From Planctomycetaceae bacterium (lineage in GTDB: Bacteria; Planctomycetota; Phycisphaerae; UBA1845; UTPLA1), in assembly GCA_006969385.1 (NCBI GenBank), contig CP030884.1, forward strand, positions 992,001-1,056,000: a stretch of DNA of 64,000 nt. The letters are read 5' to 3'. The translations under genes and the position numbers were made by a program. The notes below the pieces were generated by a model. It did not search any database and was not told the DNA's origin. It saw only the letters and a program-made list of their open reading frames with translations. Shown here piece by piece: positions 37,277 through 45,543 of this stretch (positions within the stretch are counted from its first letter, which is position 1; the number at the start of each line of letters is the position of its first letter).

Positions 37277-37883
37277 GATGGGTTCGGCGTTGCAATTCGC
37301 GCTATCGGGCTCGAAATGCGCGCGCCCGACGGGATGAAATGCCAGGATCCGTCGCCGATTTGTTACGACCATGACGTGGATAATCTCGTGAGACTACGTC
37401 GCTTCCATTAAAACGCCTTACCCCAAACAACAATTTCCTTCTTCGCTAGCCCTCATTAAGCGTTCGAGCAATCGCCTCATTACGCCTAAGGCGTTACGTC
37501 AATTAGCCCAGGGTTGACGCGAAAGCGGCTACCCTGGGTAAAGGTCATTGCCCAATCGTTCAACTCTGAAGGAGTTGCGCCGGCTTCGCGGATTGGCGCA
37601 ACCCCGTTGGGGTTGATTGCTTGTCGGTCACGTACCCCCGGGGTAGCCGCTAGCGCGTCAACCCCGGGCTATAAGGTGTAACGCTTTCAGCGTAATGACT
37701 AACTGAATAACGAATACGTCAACGCGTAATGAATGCGAATGATCGCTTGGGGCTTGGGAGATAATTGACGGCCGAAGAAATGGGGGGCACCGCGCCGATA
37801 TTCGCCGACGATTTCAGCATTACCAAGGGCCTGCCTCACAGACTCACCCGCCGCACCTGGATTGAACGGACAAACGGCCCATC
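37277..37883. other. 607-base intergenic region with an inverted pair of REP-like elements
   Basis: No supported gene. It holds two copies of a structured repeat in opposite orientation (37479-37543 and 37626-37698) around a core with a further small hairpin (CAACCCCGTTGGGGTTG near 37600). Confidence 0.5.
37479..37699. repeat. inverted pair of about 65-base REP-like repeats
   Basis: The left copy reads TTACGCCTAAGGCGTTACGT, then AGCCCAGGGTTGACGCG and AGCGGCTACCCTGGG. The reverse complement of the right copy reads TTACGCTGAAAGCGTTACAC, then AGCCCGGGGTTGACGCG and AGCGGCTACCCCGGG. Each copy contains two hairpin-forming words. Paired palindromic units of this kind are usually mobilised by RAYT-type transposases. 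Confidence 0.6.
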
Positions 37884-38591
37884 TCACCGCTTCGACGAAC
37901 CCTTTTTGGTTGCCTTCTTCTTACCACGTTTCTTCGCTTTGCTTTTCTTTTTGGCGACTTTTTTCGTCGCTACAGACTCACCGCGATTAGATCGGAGCCG
38001 CGCGAGTTCGGCTTGCATGTCGGCCAGTTGTTGTCGCACCGCGTCTAAATCGTCGTCGCGCCGGCCCGTATCTTCCGCGTTTCCTTCGCGGGGCTCACGG
38101 CTCGAATGCCCTTCTGCTTGGCGTTCTGACGCATCCGACACCGCCCCATTGCGTTCAGCTGTGCGCGAATTCGCCGGACCGTTAGCCATGCCCGGCATCA
38201 TCATGCGCGCCCAATCGAACGGGTTGGAACCTGCAAAGCCCGCGCGCGATAGAAACTGATCGAACTGCGAGCGCGACTGATTAAACGCATCGAGCGCTTG
38301 CGCGAAGTATTGATCGATGAAGCGCCGCATAACCGATTCGTTGGCTTGAATCGCCTGATGCAAGAGCGACGAGGGGAACAATTCCATCTTGGGCGGGTCG
38401 TGCTCCAAAATGATCTGCGTCAGCACGACATTGGTGATATCGCGGCTGGTCTCCTTATCCGTCACGGCGATCTCACCGCCGCGGCGGACGATCTCGTACA
38501 GGTCGGTCAGCGTCACATGGCGGCTGGTGGTGCCATCGTAAAACCGACGATTGGGATACTTCGTGATGTCGTGGCGGGTCGCGTCGCTCAT
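37884..38591 (-). CDS. phaR: PHA synthesis repressor PhaR with histone-like Lys-rich tail
   Basis: A 235-residue regulator of polyhydroxyalkanoate storage. Residues about 8-65 are the PHB/PHA accumulation DNA-binding domain (ITKYPNRRFYDGTTSRHVTL, TDLYEIVRRGGEIAVTDKET), followed by the PhaR-type helical segment (LLHQAIQANESVMRRFIDQY). A short coiled coil (DAVRQQLADMQAELARLRSN) precedes a C-terminus of about 28 residues that is nearly all Lys, Ala, Gly and Ser (KKVAKKKSKAKKRGKKKATK). Known PhaR binds PHA granules and phasin-gene DNA. The start at 38591 is chosen by homology; the ribosome site is weak. It is divergent from the phasin gene. Confidence 0.9.
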   Translation of the reverse strand: MSDATRHDITKYPNRRFYDGTTSRHVTLTDLYEIVRRGGEIAVTDKETSRDITNVVLTQIILEHDPPKMELFPSSLLHQAIQANESVMRRFIDQYFAQALDAFNQSRSQFDQFLSRAGFAGSNPFDWARMMMPGMANGPANSRTAERNGAVSDASERQAEGHSSREPREGNAEDTGRRDDDLDAVRQQLADMQAELARLRSNRGESVATKKVAKKKSKAKKRGKKKATKKGSSKR

Positions 38592-38677
38592 ATCTCGATA
38601 ATACCTCAGTCGCTGGGGTTCGTATCGCAATCGGATTCCGGGCCGATGCCCACTTAATCAAGATCGCCCGCAAATTG

Positions 38678-38829
38678 TCGCAAACGCAACTTTTCACCAA
38701 AATTTCCGCTGACACAGACACCGCATGCTGATCGTAAAGAATTGCGAATAAATGATTTACGTCCCATCTCACTTTATTTTTGCAAACGCACAAATTTCTC
38801 TTGCAAACGCACAATTCGGCCGATATATT
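38678..38829 (+). promoter_or_regulatory. phasin promoter with repeated operator-like boxes
   Basis: TTGCAAACGCA occurs at 38780-38790 and 38801-38811, exactly 21 bases (two helical turns) apart, and a near copy, TCGCAAACGCAA, lies at 38678-38689. The last box overlaps a -35-like TTGCAA (38801-38806), which is 17 bases from TATATT (38824-38829). The geometry suggests repression by a dimeric protein; PhaR, encoded next door, is the natural candidate. Confidence 0.55.
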
Positions 38830-38924
38830 ATTGTGTAGGACAAACGGGATAACGGTGGCAGAGGCCTGTGCGGTACGGCCTGACACCCGCAAGTAAACGG
38901 TTTTTTGACAACGAGGATACAGAC

Positions 38925-39395
38925 ATGGCTCAAACCACCCAGACCAAGACAGAAAACACGCAGGACATGTTCGAAAACGCCAACAACAGCTTCCGCTCGG
39001 CCATCGACGCCGGAATGAAGTTCCAGCGCGACACGTTCGACATGATGACCAAGGCCTTTAACTTCGGTGGCTTCAACTTTGGCGACGTCAACGAACGCGT
39101 CGAAGAAAACGCGACCGAAGCCGTCAACATGGTGCGCAAGAACGCCGAGCAGACGCAGAAGGCGTTTGACGAAACCTGCAAGAACGGTCTCGGCATGATC
39201 CGCAAGAACTTCGACATGATGAAGGCCGAAGACAAGGACATGGTCGCCCGCGCCACCGACATGTGGACCGCCGGCTTCGATGCTCTCAAGGCCAACGTCG
39301 ACACGACGGCCAAGACGGCGACGCAGGTCATGGAAACCTACTCGGACTTCGTGAACAAGTCGGCCACCAACATGACCAAGAAGGCCGGCAAGTAA
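38925..39395 (+). CDS. phaP: phasin (PHA granule-associated protein)
   Basis: A 156-residue, largely helical, amphipathic protein: MFENANNSFRSAIDAGMKFQ, DTFDMMTKAFNF, EENATEAVNMVRKNAEQTQK and TATQVMETYSDFVNKSATNM. These features and the neighbours identify it as a phasin-type protein that coats polyhydroxyalkanoate granules. GAGGA lies 9 bases upstream of the ATG at 38925; the frame is open to 38868. A strong promoter with repeated boxes precedes it and a strong terminator follows at 39614-39658. Confidence 0.8.
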   Translation: MAQTTQTKTENTQDMFENANNSFRSAIDAGMKFQRDTFDMMTKAFNFGGFNFGDVNERVEENATEAVNMVRKNAEQTQKAFDETCKNGLGMIRKNFDMMKAEDKDMVARATDMWTAGFDALKANVDTTAKTATQVMETYSDFVNKSATNMTKKAGK

Positions 39396-39613
39396 GACGC
39401 ATTGCAACGGCGCGTGAGCGAACGGCAGTTGAATAAACTGCCCCCGCCACCACCGGCCCGCGATGCTCGTCATCGTCGGCAGCCGGTAAGCGCCGCAGGT
39501 ATTTAAGCAGCACCGGCATGTTAGACTCACACCCAGCCGCCATCTCGATTCGACACCTTGGTAACACCCGGCGGCTCAGAATCCCCACACCCACCATGCC
39601 GGTGTGACAACCC

Positions 39614-39658
39614 CGAGGCCGCGAGCGGCGAACATCGCGCTCGCGGCCTCGTTCTTTT
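39614..39658 (+). terminator. strong Rho-independent terminator after the phasin gene
   Basis: CGAGGCCGCGAGCG (39614-39627) pairs perfectly with CGCTCGCGGCCTCG (39638-39651) across a 10-base loop, followed by TTCTTTT. It shows that the next gene starts downstream (39727), not within this hairpin. Confidence 0.85.
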
Positions 39659-39726
39659 CGATCGCGATATCGACGCTCGTCGATATACTGCGATCGCCGA
39701 AACAAGTAAGGACGCTTGAGACGAAC

Positions 39727-40239
39727 ATGAGCGCAGCAGCCAACAGTAACAATCCGGCCGAACAGTGGATGCAATTCTGGACCGACGCCATGAAGCAGGC
39801 CGGCATGATGCCGCCGCAAATGCCCGGCGCGACCCCCAGCGGCGAACCGACCGCCGCATTCACCGATCAGGCCAAGCAGATGCAGCGCTCGTTCTTCGAT
39901 GCCATGGCGCGCTATTGCGATGAATACATGCGCAGCGAAGAGTTTCTCAAGCAGATGAAACAAAGCATGGATGCGTCGCTGGCCTTCAAGAAAATGATGG
40001 ACGATTTTCTGGTGAAGGCCCAAAGCAACATGCAATCGCCGGTACGCGGCGATGTGGAAGATTTGGCCCATATGCTTCGCGGAATCGAGGAGCGTATCTT
40101 CGATCGACTCGATCGATTGGAAGAAAAAGTCGCAGCAGTGGAAGAACAACAACAGGCGGAGGGTTCGTCGGCGCGGACCTCTGCCTCGGCGCGGTCAACG
40201 CGTTCCTCTTCCGCAAGCCGGGCCAGTAAGAAGAAGTAG
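39727..40239 (+). CDS. phaE: PhaE-like PHA synthase subunit / phasin-like protein
   Basis: A 170-residue helical protein: PAEQWMQFWTDAMKQAGMMP, QRSFFDAMARYCDEYMRSEE, MDASLAFKKMMDDFLVKAQS and VEDLAHMLRGIEERIFDRLD. The C-terminus is a short coiled coil followed by a Ser/Arg/Lys-rich tail. Position directly upstream of a class III phaC and the helical pattern suggest the PhaE partner subunit, though it is shorter than classical PhaE (about 350 residues), so a phasin-like accessory is the alternative. The start is after the phaP terminator; an AAGGA lies about 13 bases upstream. Confidence 0.65.
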   Translation: MSAAANSNNPAEQWMQFWTDAMKQAGMMPPQMPGATPSGEPTAAFTDQAKQMQRSFFDAMARYCDEYMRSEEFLKQMKQSMDASLAFKKMMDDFLVKAQSNMQSPVRGDVEDLAHMLRGIEERIFDRLDRLEEKVAAVEEQQQAEGSSARTSASARSTRSSSASRASKKK

Positions 40240-40256
40240 GTGCGGGTGACTTGAAC

Positions 40257-40440
40257 ACCGGTTACAAACCGGTGCCACAGCGCTCTTTCAGAGCCGCGCC
40301 CGTAAGGAAGCGGTCACGGTAAGACAATGCGGGACGCTTGAATCTGCTAATTGAACTTGCCCCGCAAGATTGAGAACACCGATGATAAATCGGTGCCACA
40401 GTTGAGCGAAATCACCGGTTGCAAACCGGTGCCACAGCGC
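40257..40440. repeat. three copies of dispersed repeat family A and one of family B
   Basis: Family A is a palindrome plus tail, ACCGGTTGCAAACCGGT then GCCACAGCGC. Copies lie at 40257-40283 (one variant base), 40378-40401 (ACCGATGATAAATCGGT, where both arms changed together) and 40414-40440. Family B, CAGAGCCGCGCCCGTAAGGA then AGCGGTCACGG, lies at 40289-40320. More copies occur near 41645 and 50376-50534. Confidence 0.75.
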
Positions 40441-40482
40441 AGCGCACACGGATGTGTGAACCGAATAACGAAGCGAGAAACG

Positions 40483-41586
40483 ATGACGACGATGCAAAAC
40501 CCATTCGCAGCGATGATGCCGCCCAGCCCGATGGCGTTTTTCCCGACTTATGAAGGCATGATGGAACGGATGGCCGCCATGCCACAGGTCATGGAGACCA
40601 TGCAAAACGTCAAAGTCGGTAGTTCGCCCAGGTCCGTGGTCTACGCCGAAGACAAGCTGCGCGTGTTGCACTACGAGTCGGTCGTCGAGAAGAAATACAC
40701 GACGCCGCTCGTACTCAGCTTTGCGCTCGTGAACCGCCCGTATATTCTCGACTTGCTGCCGCATAAAAGCGTGGTACAGCAATTCCTGAAGGCCGGTTTC
40801 GATGTGTATTTGATCGATTGGGGCGTGCCGACGCATAACGATCGTCACCTCACCATCGAGCACTACGTCACGCGTTATATGCGTAACGTGCTGAGCGCCG
40901 TTGCCGACCTAACCAACGTCGACGAAGTATCGCTGCTGGGCTACTGCATGGGCGGCACGCTGAGCGCCATGTACGCCAGCTTATTTCCCGATACGCTGAA
41001 GAATCTGATCCTGATGGCGGCACCGATCGATTGGAGCGACGACGAATCGCTGCTGATCCGCTGGACCGACCCGAAGTACTACGACGTCGATGCCATCATT
41101 GATGCCTACGGCAACGCACCGCCGCACATTCTGCAAGGCGCGTTCGGCATGCTCAAACCTGCGGCCAACTACTTCGAAAAGTACATCGGTTTCTACGAAC
41201 GCATGACGAGCCAAAAGTTCGTCGAAGAATTCGCGGCCATGGAAACCTGGGGCAACGATAACATTCCCGTTGCCGGCGAGACCTTCCGCCAGTTCGTGAA
41301 GGACTGCTTCCAGAAAAATCTGCTTTCGCAAGGCAAGATGCGGTTGGGACGTCACAAGATTGATCTCAAAAACATCACCTGCCCGATACTGAACCTGATG
41401 GCGTCCAACGACCATCTGGTCACGTGCGGGCAAAGCGCGATGTTTAACGATCTGGTCGGTTCGACCGATCGCAAGGCGATTACGTTTAAGACCGGCCACA
41501 TCGGCCTGTCGGTCAGCAGCCGCGCCCATAAAGAGTTATGGCCGCAGGTCTGCGCTTGGTTGGGCGAACGGTCCGACGAATTGTAA
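40483..41586 (+). CDS. phaC: class III poly(3-hydroxyalkanoate) synthase, PhaC subunit
   Basis: A 367-residue alpha/beta-hydrolase-fold polymerase that joins hydroxyacyl-CoA units into PHA. The lipase-like box GYCMGG (about residue 150) holds the catalytic Cys; the Asp lies in SNDHLV (about 307) and the His in TGHIGLSV (about 336). FDVYLIDWGVPTHNDRHLTI is the conserved region upstream. The length of about 360 residues and the PhaE-like neighbour point to class III. The ATG at 40483 is chosen by family length; an upstream open stretch is repeat DNA. The ribosome site is weak (GCGAGA). Confidence 0.95.
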   Translation: MTTMQNPFAAMMPPSPMAFFPTYEGMMERMAAMPQVMETMQNVKVGSSPRSVVYAEDKLRVLHYESVVEKKYTTPLVLSFALVNRPYILDLLPHKSVVQQFLKAGFDVYLIDWGVPTHNDRHLTIEHYVTRYMRNVLSAVADLTNVDEVSLLGYCMGGTLSAMYASLFPDTLKNLILMAAPIDWSDDESLLIRWTDPKYYDVDAIIDAYGNAPPHILQGAFGMLKPAANYFEKYIGFYERMTSQKFVEEFAAMETWGNDNIPVAGETFRQFVKDCFQKNLLSQGKMRLGRHKIDLKNITCPILNLMASNDHLVTCGQSAMFNDLVGSTDRKAITFKTGHIGLSVSSRAHKELWPQVCAWLGERSDEL

Positions 41587-41644
41587 GTTTGATCGCCGCG
41601 CGATGAATCGCGCGACTACTAGCAGCGAATCGCGCGGAAAAGAT

Positions 41645-41677
41645 CAGAGCCGCGCCCGTAAGGAAGCGGTGACGGTA
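41645..41677. repeat. dispersed repeat family B copy
   Basis: CAGAGCCGCGCCCGTAAGGA followed by AGCGGTGACGGTAA, one base different from the 40289 copy. A nearby palindrome, CGCGCGATGAATCGCGCG (about 41597-41614), has the family A layout with different arms. Confidence 0.65.
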
Positions 41678-41895
41678 AAGCAAGGCGCGCGACTCAAGGC
41701 GACGAGTAATCGCCGCTCATGCGTCAACGCGACGCCGCCCAAATGCGCGGCGACGTTACTCCCTCTCTCTCGCAGGGAGAGGGCCGGGTGAGGGTAACCC
41801 TCGCCGCCAAAGAACGAGATTTCACGAGCCCCACCGGGTGGCTCGACGACATACAGAACTCGGTTACCGGCCTGCGGGCTACGGGGGACCACATC

Positions 41896-42711
41896 ATGAA
41901 GTTCAGCGGTAAGAACGCCATCATCACCGGCGCGGCCAGCGGCATCGGTCGCGCGACCAGCCGTGCCTTAATCGACAACGACATTCAATTGCTCGGCGCA
42001 ATCGATCGCAACGAGATCATCAAAGACCTGGCGCAGGAAACCAACGACAAAGCGGGCCGCGAAATCGTGGTGCCGTTTGTCGGCGACGTGACGGACGACG
42101 ATTTCCGCAAGTCGGTGTACGCCGAAATGAAAGAACGCTTCGGGCCGGTGCACATCTGCATCCCTGCAGCCGGCATCACGCGCGACGCGCTTGCTGTCAA
42201 ACGCAACAAAGAAACCGGCATGGTCGAAACCTATTCGCGCAACCTGCTCGAAGAGGTGTTTACGATCAATCTGGTCGCGCCGATTTTGTGGGCGATGGAC
42301 GCCGTCGCCTCGGTCGCTGAATACCGGATGGCCAAGGGCCTTAAGCGCTGGGAACCAGCCGAAGGCATGCAAGGCGCAATCGTCTTTATCGGTTCGGTAT
42401 CGTCGGCGGGCAATAAGGGGCAGATTTCGTACGCCGCCGCCAAGGCCGGGCTCGAAGGCGCTCAATCGACGCTCTCCAAAGAAGCCATCTTCTACGGCGT
42501 GCGCTGCAGCATCATTCATCCCGGCTTTACCGATACGCCGATGGTGCGCGCCATGGGCGACGACTACATCGAAAAGAACATTCTGCCCTACACGCAGCTC
42601 AAGCGCTTGCTGCGGCCCGACGAAATCGCCGACGCCATTTGCTTCATGCTAAAGAACTCGGCCGTCAGCGGTTCGGTTTGGGTAGATGCGGGCTGGCATC
42701 CGGCTGCATAA
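41896..42711 (+). CDS. short-chain dehydrogenase/reductase of the PHA cluster
   Basis: A 271-residue NAD(P)-dependent oxidoreductase. The nucleotide-binding motif is TGAASGIG (about residue 10) and the catalytic Ser and YxxxK appear in GSVSSAGNKGQISYAAAKAG (about 165-185). An IIHPGFTDTPMVRAM loop and a C-terminal SGSVWVDAGW are typical of classical SDRs. GGGGGA lies about 8 bases upstream of the ATG at 41896. It differs from the phaB-like SDR downstream by a longer substrate loop, so it may act on another hydroxyacyl intermediate. It is followed by a strong terminator (42795-42824). Confidence 0.85.
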   Translation: MKFSGKNAIITGAASGIGRATSRALIDNDIQLLGAIDRNEIIKDLAQETNDKAGREIVVPFVGDVTDDDFRKSVYAEMKERFGPVHICIPAAGITRDALAVKRNKETGMVETYSRNLLEEVFTINLVAPILWAMDAVASVAEYRMAKGLKRWEPAEGMQGAIVFIGSVSSAGNKGQISYAAAKAGLEGAQSTLSKEAIFYGVRCSIIHPGFTDTPMVRAMGDDYIEKNILPYTQLKRLLRPDEIADAICFMLKNSAVSGSVWVDAGWHPAA

Positions 42712-42794
42712 GGGAAGGAAAAATTCGGGGATTCGCGTATGCGGGCGAAATGCGCATGCGTCTAATTCGCCGAAAATAAAGATCGCTCACGAAG

Positions 42795-42824
42795 GCCCAC
42801 CCGTGGCCACGGGTGGGCTTTTTT
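42795..42824 (+). terminator. Rho-independent terminator
   Basis: A 24-base perfect palindrome (42795-42818, arms GCCCACCCGTGG/CCACGGGTGGGC) is followed by TTTTTT. It closes the phaE-phaC-SDR transcript and implies a separate promoter for phaB. Confidence 0.9.
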
Positions 42825-43118
42825 CGTTCGCACGGCATTTTGTTCGCGCGGCAGAAAGGCTTTCTTCGTTCGTGCAGCAAAGGGGCATCGTTCGATTATG
42901 CGTTAAATTTGAATCCCACCTTTGAAATCTCAGACGCCGCCCTCCGCATACCCCTACATCCAGGAATTTTCTGGACAACGCCCCGCCGCTGGCGTTACGC
43001 TTACCCATCTTCGCCAATGCAATTTCACGATCCGAGACGGCGGTTATCAAACCACGCCGCCTTGCCATATCGCGATTTCCGAATCGCAACGCGGCCAGTT
43101 GCCGCAGGAGATAAAACC

Positions 43119-43865
43119 ATGGGCGTTCTCGATGGAAAAACCAGCCTCGTCACCGGTGCCTCGCGCGGAATCGGCAAAGCTATTGCCCTCGCCTTGGCCA
43201 AGGAAGGTTCCGACGTCGCCCTGACGTATGCCCACCAGCCCGAACCGGCCGAACAAGTTGCCGCCGACATCGAAAAGCTGGGGCGCAAGGCCCGGTTCTA
43301 CAACTGCAACGTGGCAGACCCCGGCGCGAATGACAAATTGGTCGACCTGCTGGCCGCCGATTTCGGCCAGATCGATATCGTCGTAAACAACGCCGGCATC
43401 ACGCGCGACCGATCGTTTCTGAAGATGGATCGCGAGATGTGGCACGACGTACTCAACGTCAACCTCACCGGCCCGGCAATGGTCATTCATCGGCTCGTCG
43501 GCCAAATGCTCGAGCGCGGCGACGGTCGCATCGTCAACATCACCAGCATCGTCGGCCAGATGGGTAATTTCGGCCAAGCGAATTACGCCGCCGCCAAGGG
43601 CGGGCTGATTGCGCTAACCAAAACGCTGGCACGCGAATTCGCGCGCAAAGGCGTCACGGTCAACGCCGTCGCTCCCGGCTTTATCGAGACCGACATGACG
43701 GCCGACGTGCCCGAAGCCGCGTTGGATAAAGTTCGTGAGCTAACGCCAATGAGCCGCCTCGGCAAACCCGAGGAAGTCGCCGCCGCCGTAGTGTTTTTGG
43801 CCTCACCGGCAGCGTCGTTTATAACGGGCGAAGTGCTGAGCGTGAACGGTGGGATGTATATGTAA
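43119..43865 (+). CDS. phaB: acetoacetyl-CoA reductase / FabG-type SDR
   Basis: A 248-residue SDR that is expected to reduce acetoacetyl-CoA to (R)-3-hydroxybutyryl-CoA for PHA synthesis. The motifs are TGASRGIG (about residue 12), NNAGITRD (about 90), NITSIVGQMGNFGQANYAAA with the Ser and YxxxK (about 138-160), and VAPGFIETDMT. AGGAG lies 8 bases upstream of the ATG at 43119. A FabG role in fatty-acid synthesis cannot be excluded by sequence alone; the cluster favours PhaB. No beta-ketothiolase (phaA) is in the window. Confidence 0.85.
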   Translation: MGVLDGKTSLVTGASRGIGKAIALALAKEGSDVALTYAHQPEPAEQVAADIEKLGRKARFYNCNVADPGANDKLVDLLAADFGQIDIVVNNAGITRDRSFLKMDREMWHDVLNVNLTGPAMVIHRLVGQMLERGDGRIVNITSIVGQMGNFGQANYAAAKGGLIALTKTLAREFARKGVTVNAVAPGFIETDMTADVPEAALDKVRELTPMSRLGKPEEVAAAVVFLASPAASFITGEVLSVNGGMYM

Positions 43866-43885
43866 AGTGTCGCGCGGGCCGGTTT

Positions 43886-44758
43886 ATGGATGATCAAAAG
43901 CATACAAATCCAATCGACGCGACGAGTGCAATAGGTAGTCGTTATAGCCGATTAGACGATACGTCGAAGATCATTCTCTACACGACGCTTTCGATTGCCG
44001 CCTTCATCGCCGTCGCGATTCTAGTTGTTTTTCGTGACGCAATAATTCGCGGCGTATTCTGGCTTTGCATCGTTGCAGCGATAACGTTCGGCGTTGTCAA
44101 GAGCGTTCAGATGCGGCGACATAAGAAGGCGGAAATTGAACGTCAGCGCGCGGAAGAGATCGAACAGAAACAATTAGCATCCATCAGATACCGCGAGCGA
44201 ATCGCCCTGATCGAGCAGGGAAAAATCGAACCCCTCGTCGGCAAGACGCCCTTACTGCTTAAGCACTCGGAAGTTGCATGGTTCGAGACGGCCATTCAAA
44301 TTATTGATAAAAGCGAAACGATTCCTGCGCAACTCGTCGTAACGTCGTTAAGGATATTCATAACGCGCACCGGTCGATCCCAGATTGATCTGGGAGATAT
44401 CAACTCGGTACAACTGAGCGGCAACCGCGCGATTTCGATTCTAACAAAGACTGTCAGTAACGATCTAACCGGGTACGTACCCGAGCCAGAGATCGTAAAG
44501 GCACACATCGACCGGGCCGTAAACGCATTTAATAGTCGAAGCGCCGACGACGAAGCCCAAAATCGATCGAGACGGCTCTCAGACGAAGTACGCAATCTTG
44601 TTTATCATCGAGATGGGGGGAAATGCACGAGTTGCGGTTCAAAAAACGATATTCAGTTCGACCACATCATTCCGTTTTCGAGAGGCGGCAGTAACTCAGT
44701 CGACAATATTCAATTGCTATGCCAATCATGTAATCGCGCGAAAAGCAACCGTATCTAA
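43886..44758 (+). CDS. membrane-anchored HNH endonuclease-like protein with PH-like domain
   Basis: A 290-residue protein starting 20 bases after phaB. Two membrane helices occur at about 28-48 and 53-72 (IILYTTLSIAAFIAVAILVV, IIRGVFWLCIVAAITFGVVK), then a charged helix (RRHKKAEIERQRAEEIEQKQ). Residues about 128-205 form a beta-rich PH/SHOCT-like domain (IPAQLVVTSLRIFITRTGRS). The C-terminus is an HNH nuclease (about 235-290): CTSCGSKNDIQFDHIIPFSR and LLCQSCNRAKSNR, with the Cys pairs and His present. Domain order is unusual. A role in nucleic-acid cleavage at the membrane is inferred; the ribosome site is weak. Confidence 0.75.
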   Translation: MDDQKHTNPIDATSAIGSRYSRLDDTSKIILYTTLSIAAFIAVAILVVFRDAIIRGVFWLCIVAAITFGVVKSVQMRRHKKAEIERQRAEEIEQKQLASIRYRERIALIEQGKIEPLVGKTPLLLKHSEVAWFETAIQIIDKSETIPAQLVVTSLRIFITRTGRSQIDLGDINSVQLSGNRAISILTKTVSNDLTGYVPEPEIVKAHIDRAVNAFNSRSADDEAQNRSRRLSDEVRNLVYHRDGGKCTSCGSKNDIQFDHIIPFSRGGSNSVDNIQLLCQSCNRAKSNRI

Positions 44759-44773
44759 TACCATCAGCATTTC

Positions 44774-45316
44774 TTAGAACACATCCTTCCCACCACTGAT
44801 CCGCTCTTCCACACCATCCGCGCGCCGGGCGACTTCGAACAAAATCTTGCGAATCTCCTGCAGGTCAGCCGTTTCGGCCAGTTGGTTGGATGTCATCACA
44901 AAATAGTCTTTGCCCTTGATCGTGCGCACCGCAAACGCGCCGTAGAGCAGCTTGGCATTCGCGCGCATCAGGCTCTCAACGTGCTTGGCGTCGAACTCAC
45001 CGCAGATAGAAAGAAAGCTGATGATGTCGTGGCCCTCGTCGTCGTGACCATTAAACGTCACGTGCACGCGCTGCTTGCGATCACCACCGAGCGAAACCGT
45101 AATGCGATGACCGGCAGCCGTTTCCTTATGATCGAAGCCGGATTCGTGGGCCACGCGCTTCAGTAGCGCTTCGGTCTCGGCCTGCATCACTTCGGGATTG
45201 GGATTGGGCGCAAGTTCGTCGCCGCCCTGTGCATCGGCTGCTAGCGCCAGCCCGCATTGAATGCAAAACTTGGTGCCGCTGGTATTCTCGAATTTGCAAG
45301 CGTTGCACACGGGCAT
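44774..45316 (-). CDS. zinc-ribbon protein with YbjN/type III chaperone-like domain
   Basis: A 180-residue soluble protein. The N-terminus is a zinc ribbon (CNACKFENTSGTKFCIQCG). Residues about 45-165 resemble the YbjN/secretion-chaperone-like fold (VHVTFNGHDDEGHDIISFLS, MRANAKLLYGAFAVRTIKGK, DYFVMTSNQLAETADLQEIR). AGAGGA lies 8 bases upstream of the ATG. It is the downstream member of the aminopropyltransferase/DUF350/DUF4178 cluster on the same strand, separated from it by a large hairpin repeat. The function is unknown. Confidence 0.65.
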   Translation of the reverse strand: MPVCNACKFENTSGTKFCIQCGLALAADAQGGDELAPNPNPEVMQAETEALLKRVAHESGFDHKETAAGHRITVSLGGDRKQRVHVTFNGHDDEGHDIISFLSICGEFDAKHVESLMRANAKLLYGAFAVRTIKGKDYFVMTSNQLAETADLQEIRKILFEVARRADGVEERISGGKDVF

Positions 45317-45429
45317 GACGCGATCCTCTCATGAATAGGCGTTGGTTTCGCACCTATGTTGGGCCGAACGGCATCGTACCGCAAGTTAGTACGCCGTCGG
45401 GGGTTCTGGTATCGTCTGAATTCTGCCAC

Positions 45430-45494
45430 GGGGAGCATCGGCGTCTCGCCGGTGGGAAAAGCGAATACGCACCGCCGAGACGGCGATGCTCCCC
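45430..45494. repeat. large imperfect hairpin repeat
   Basis: Two 25-base arms (45430-45454 and 45470-45494) match at 23 of 25 positions around a 15-base loop. The arm begins GGGGAGCATCGGCGTCTCG. It lies in the gap between the aminopropyltransferase stop and the zinc-ribbon gene start. There is no U-tract, so it looks like a dispersed palindromic element rather than a terminator. Confidence 0.6.
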
Positions 45495-45543
45495 CAATCG
45501 ATACTGCTACCCCGTCGAGCGCATCGTTCGATCCTCGATCACC

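Noticed and set aside
37277..37883. Repeated hairpins considered as a CRISPR array
   Set aside because: There are only two copies, in opposite orientation, with no regular spacers and no cas genes nearby.
39604..39726. N-terminal extension of the PhaE-like protein
   Set aside because: This stretch is the phasin terminator hairpin and a promoter region, not coding sequence.
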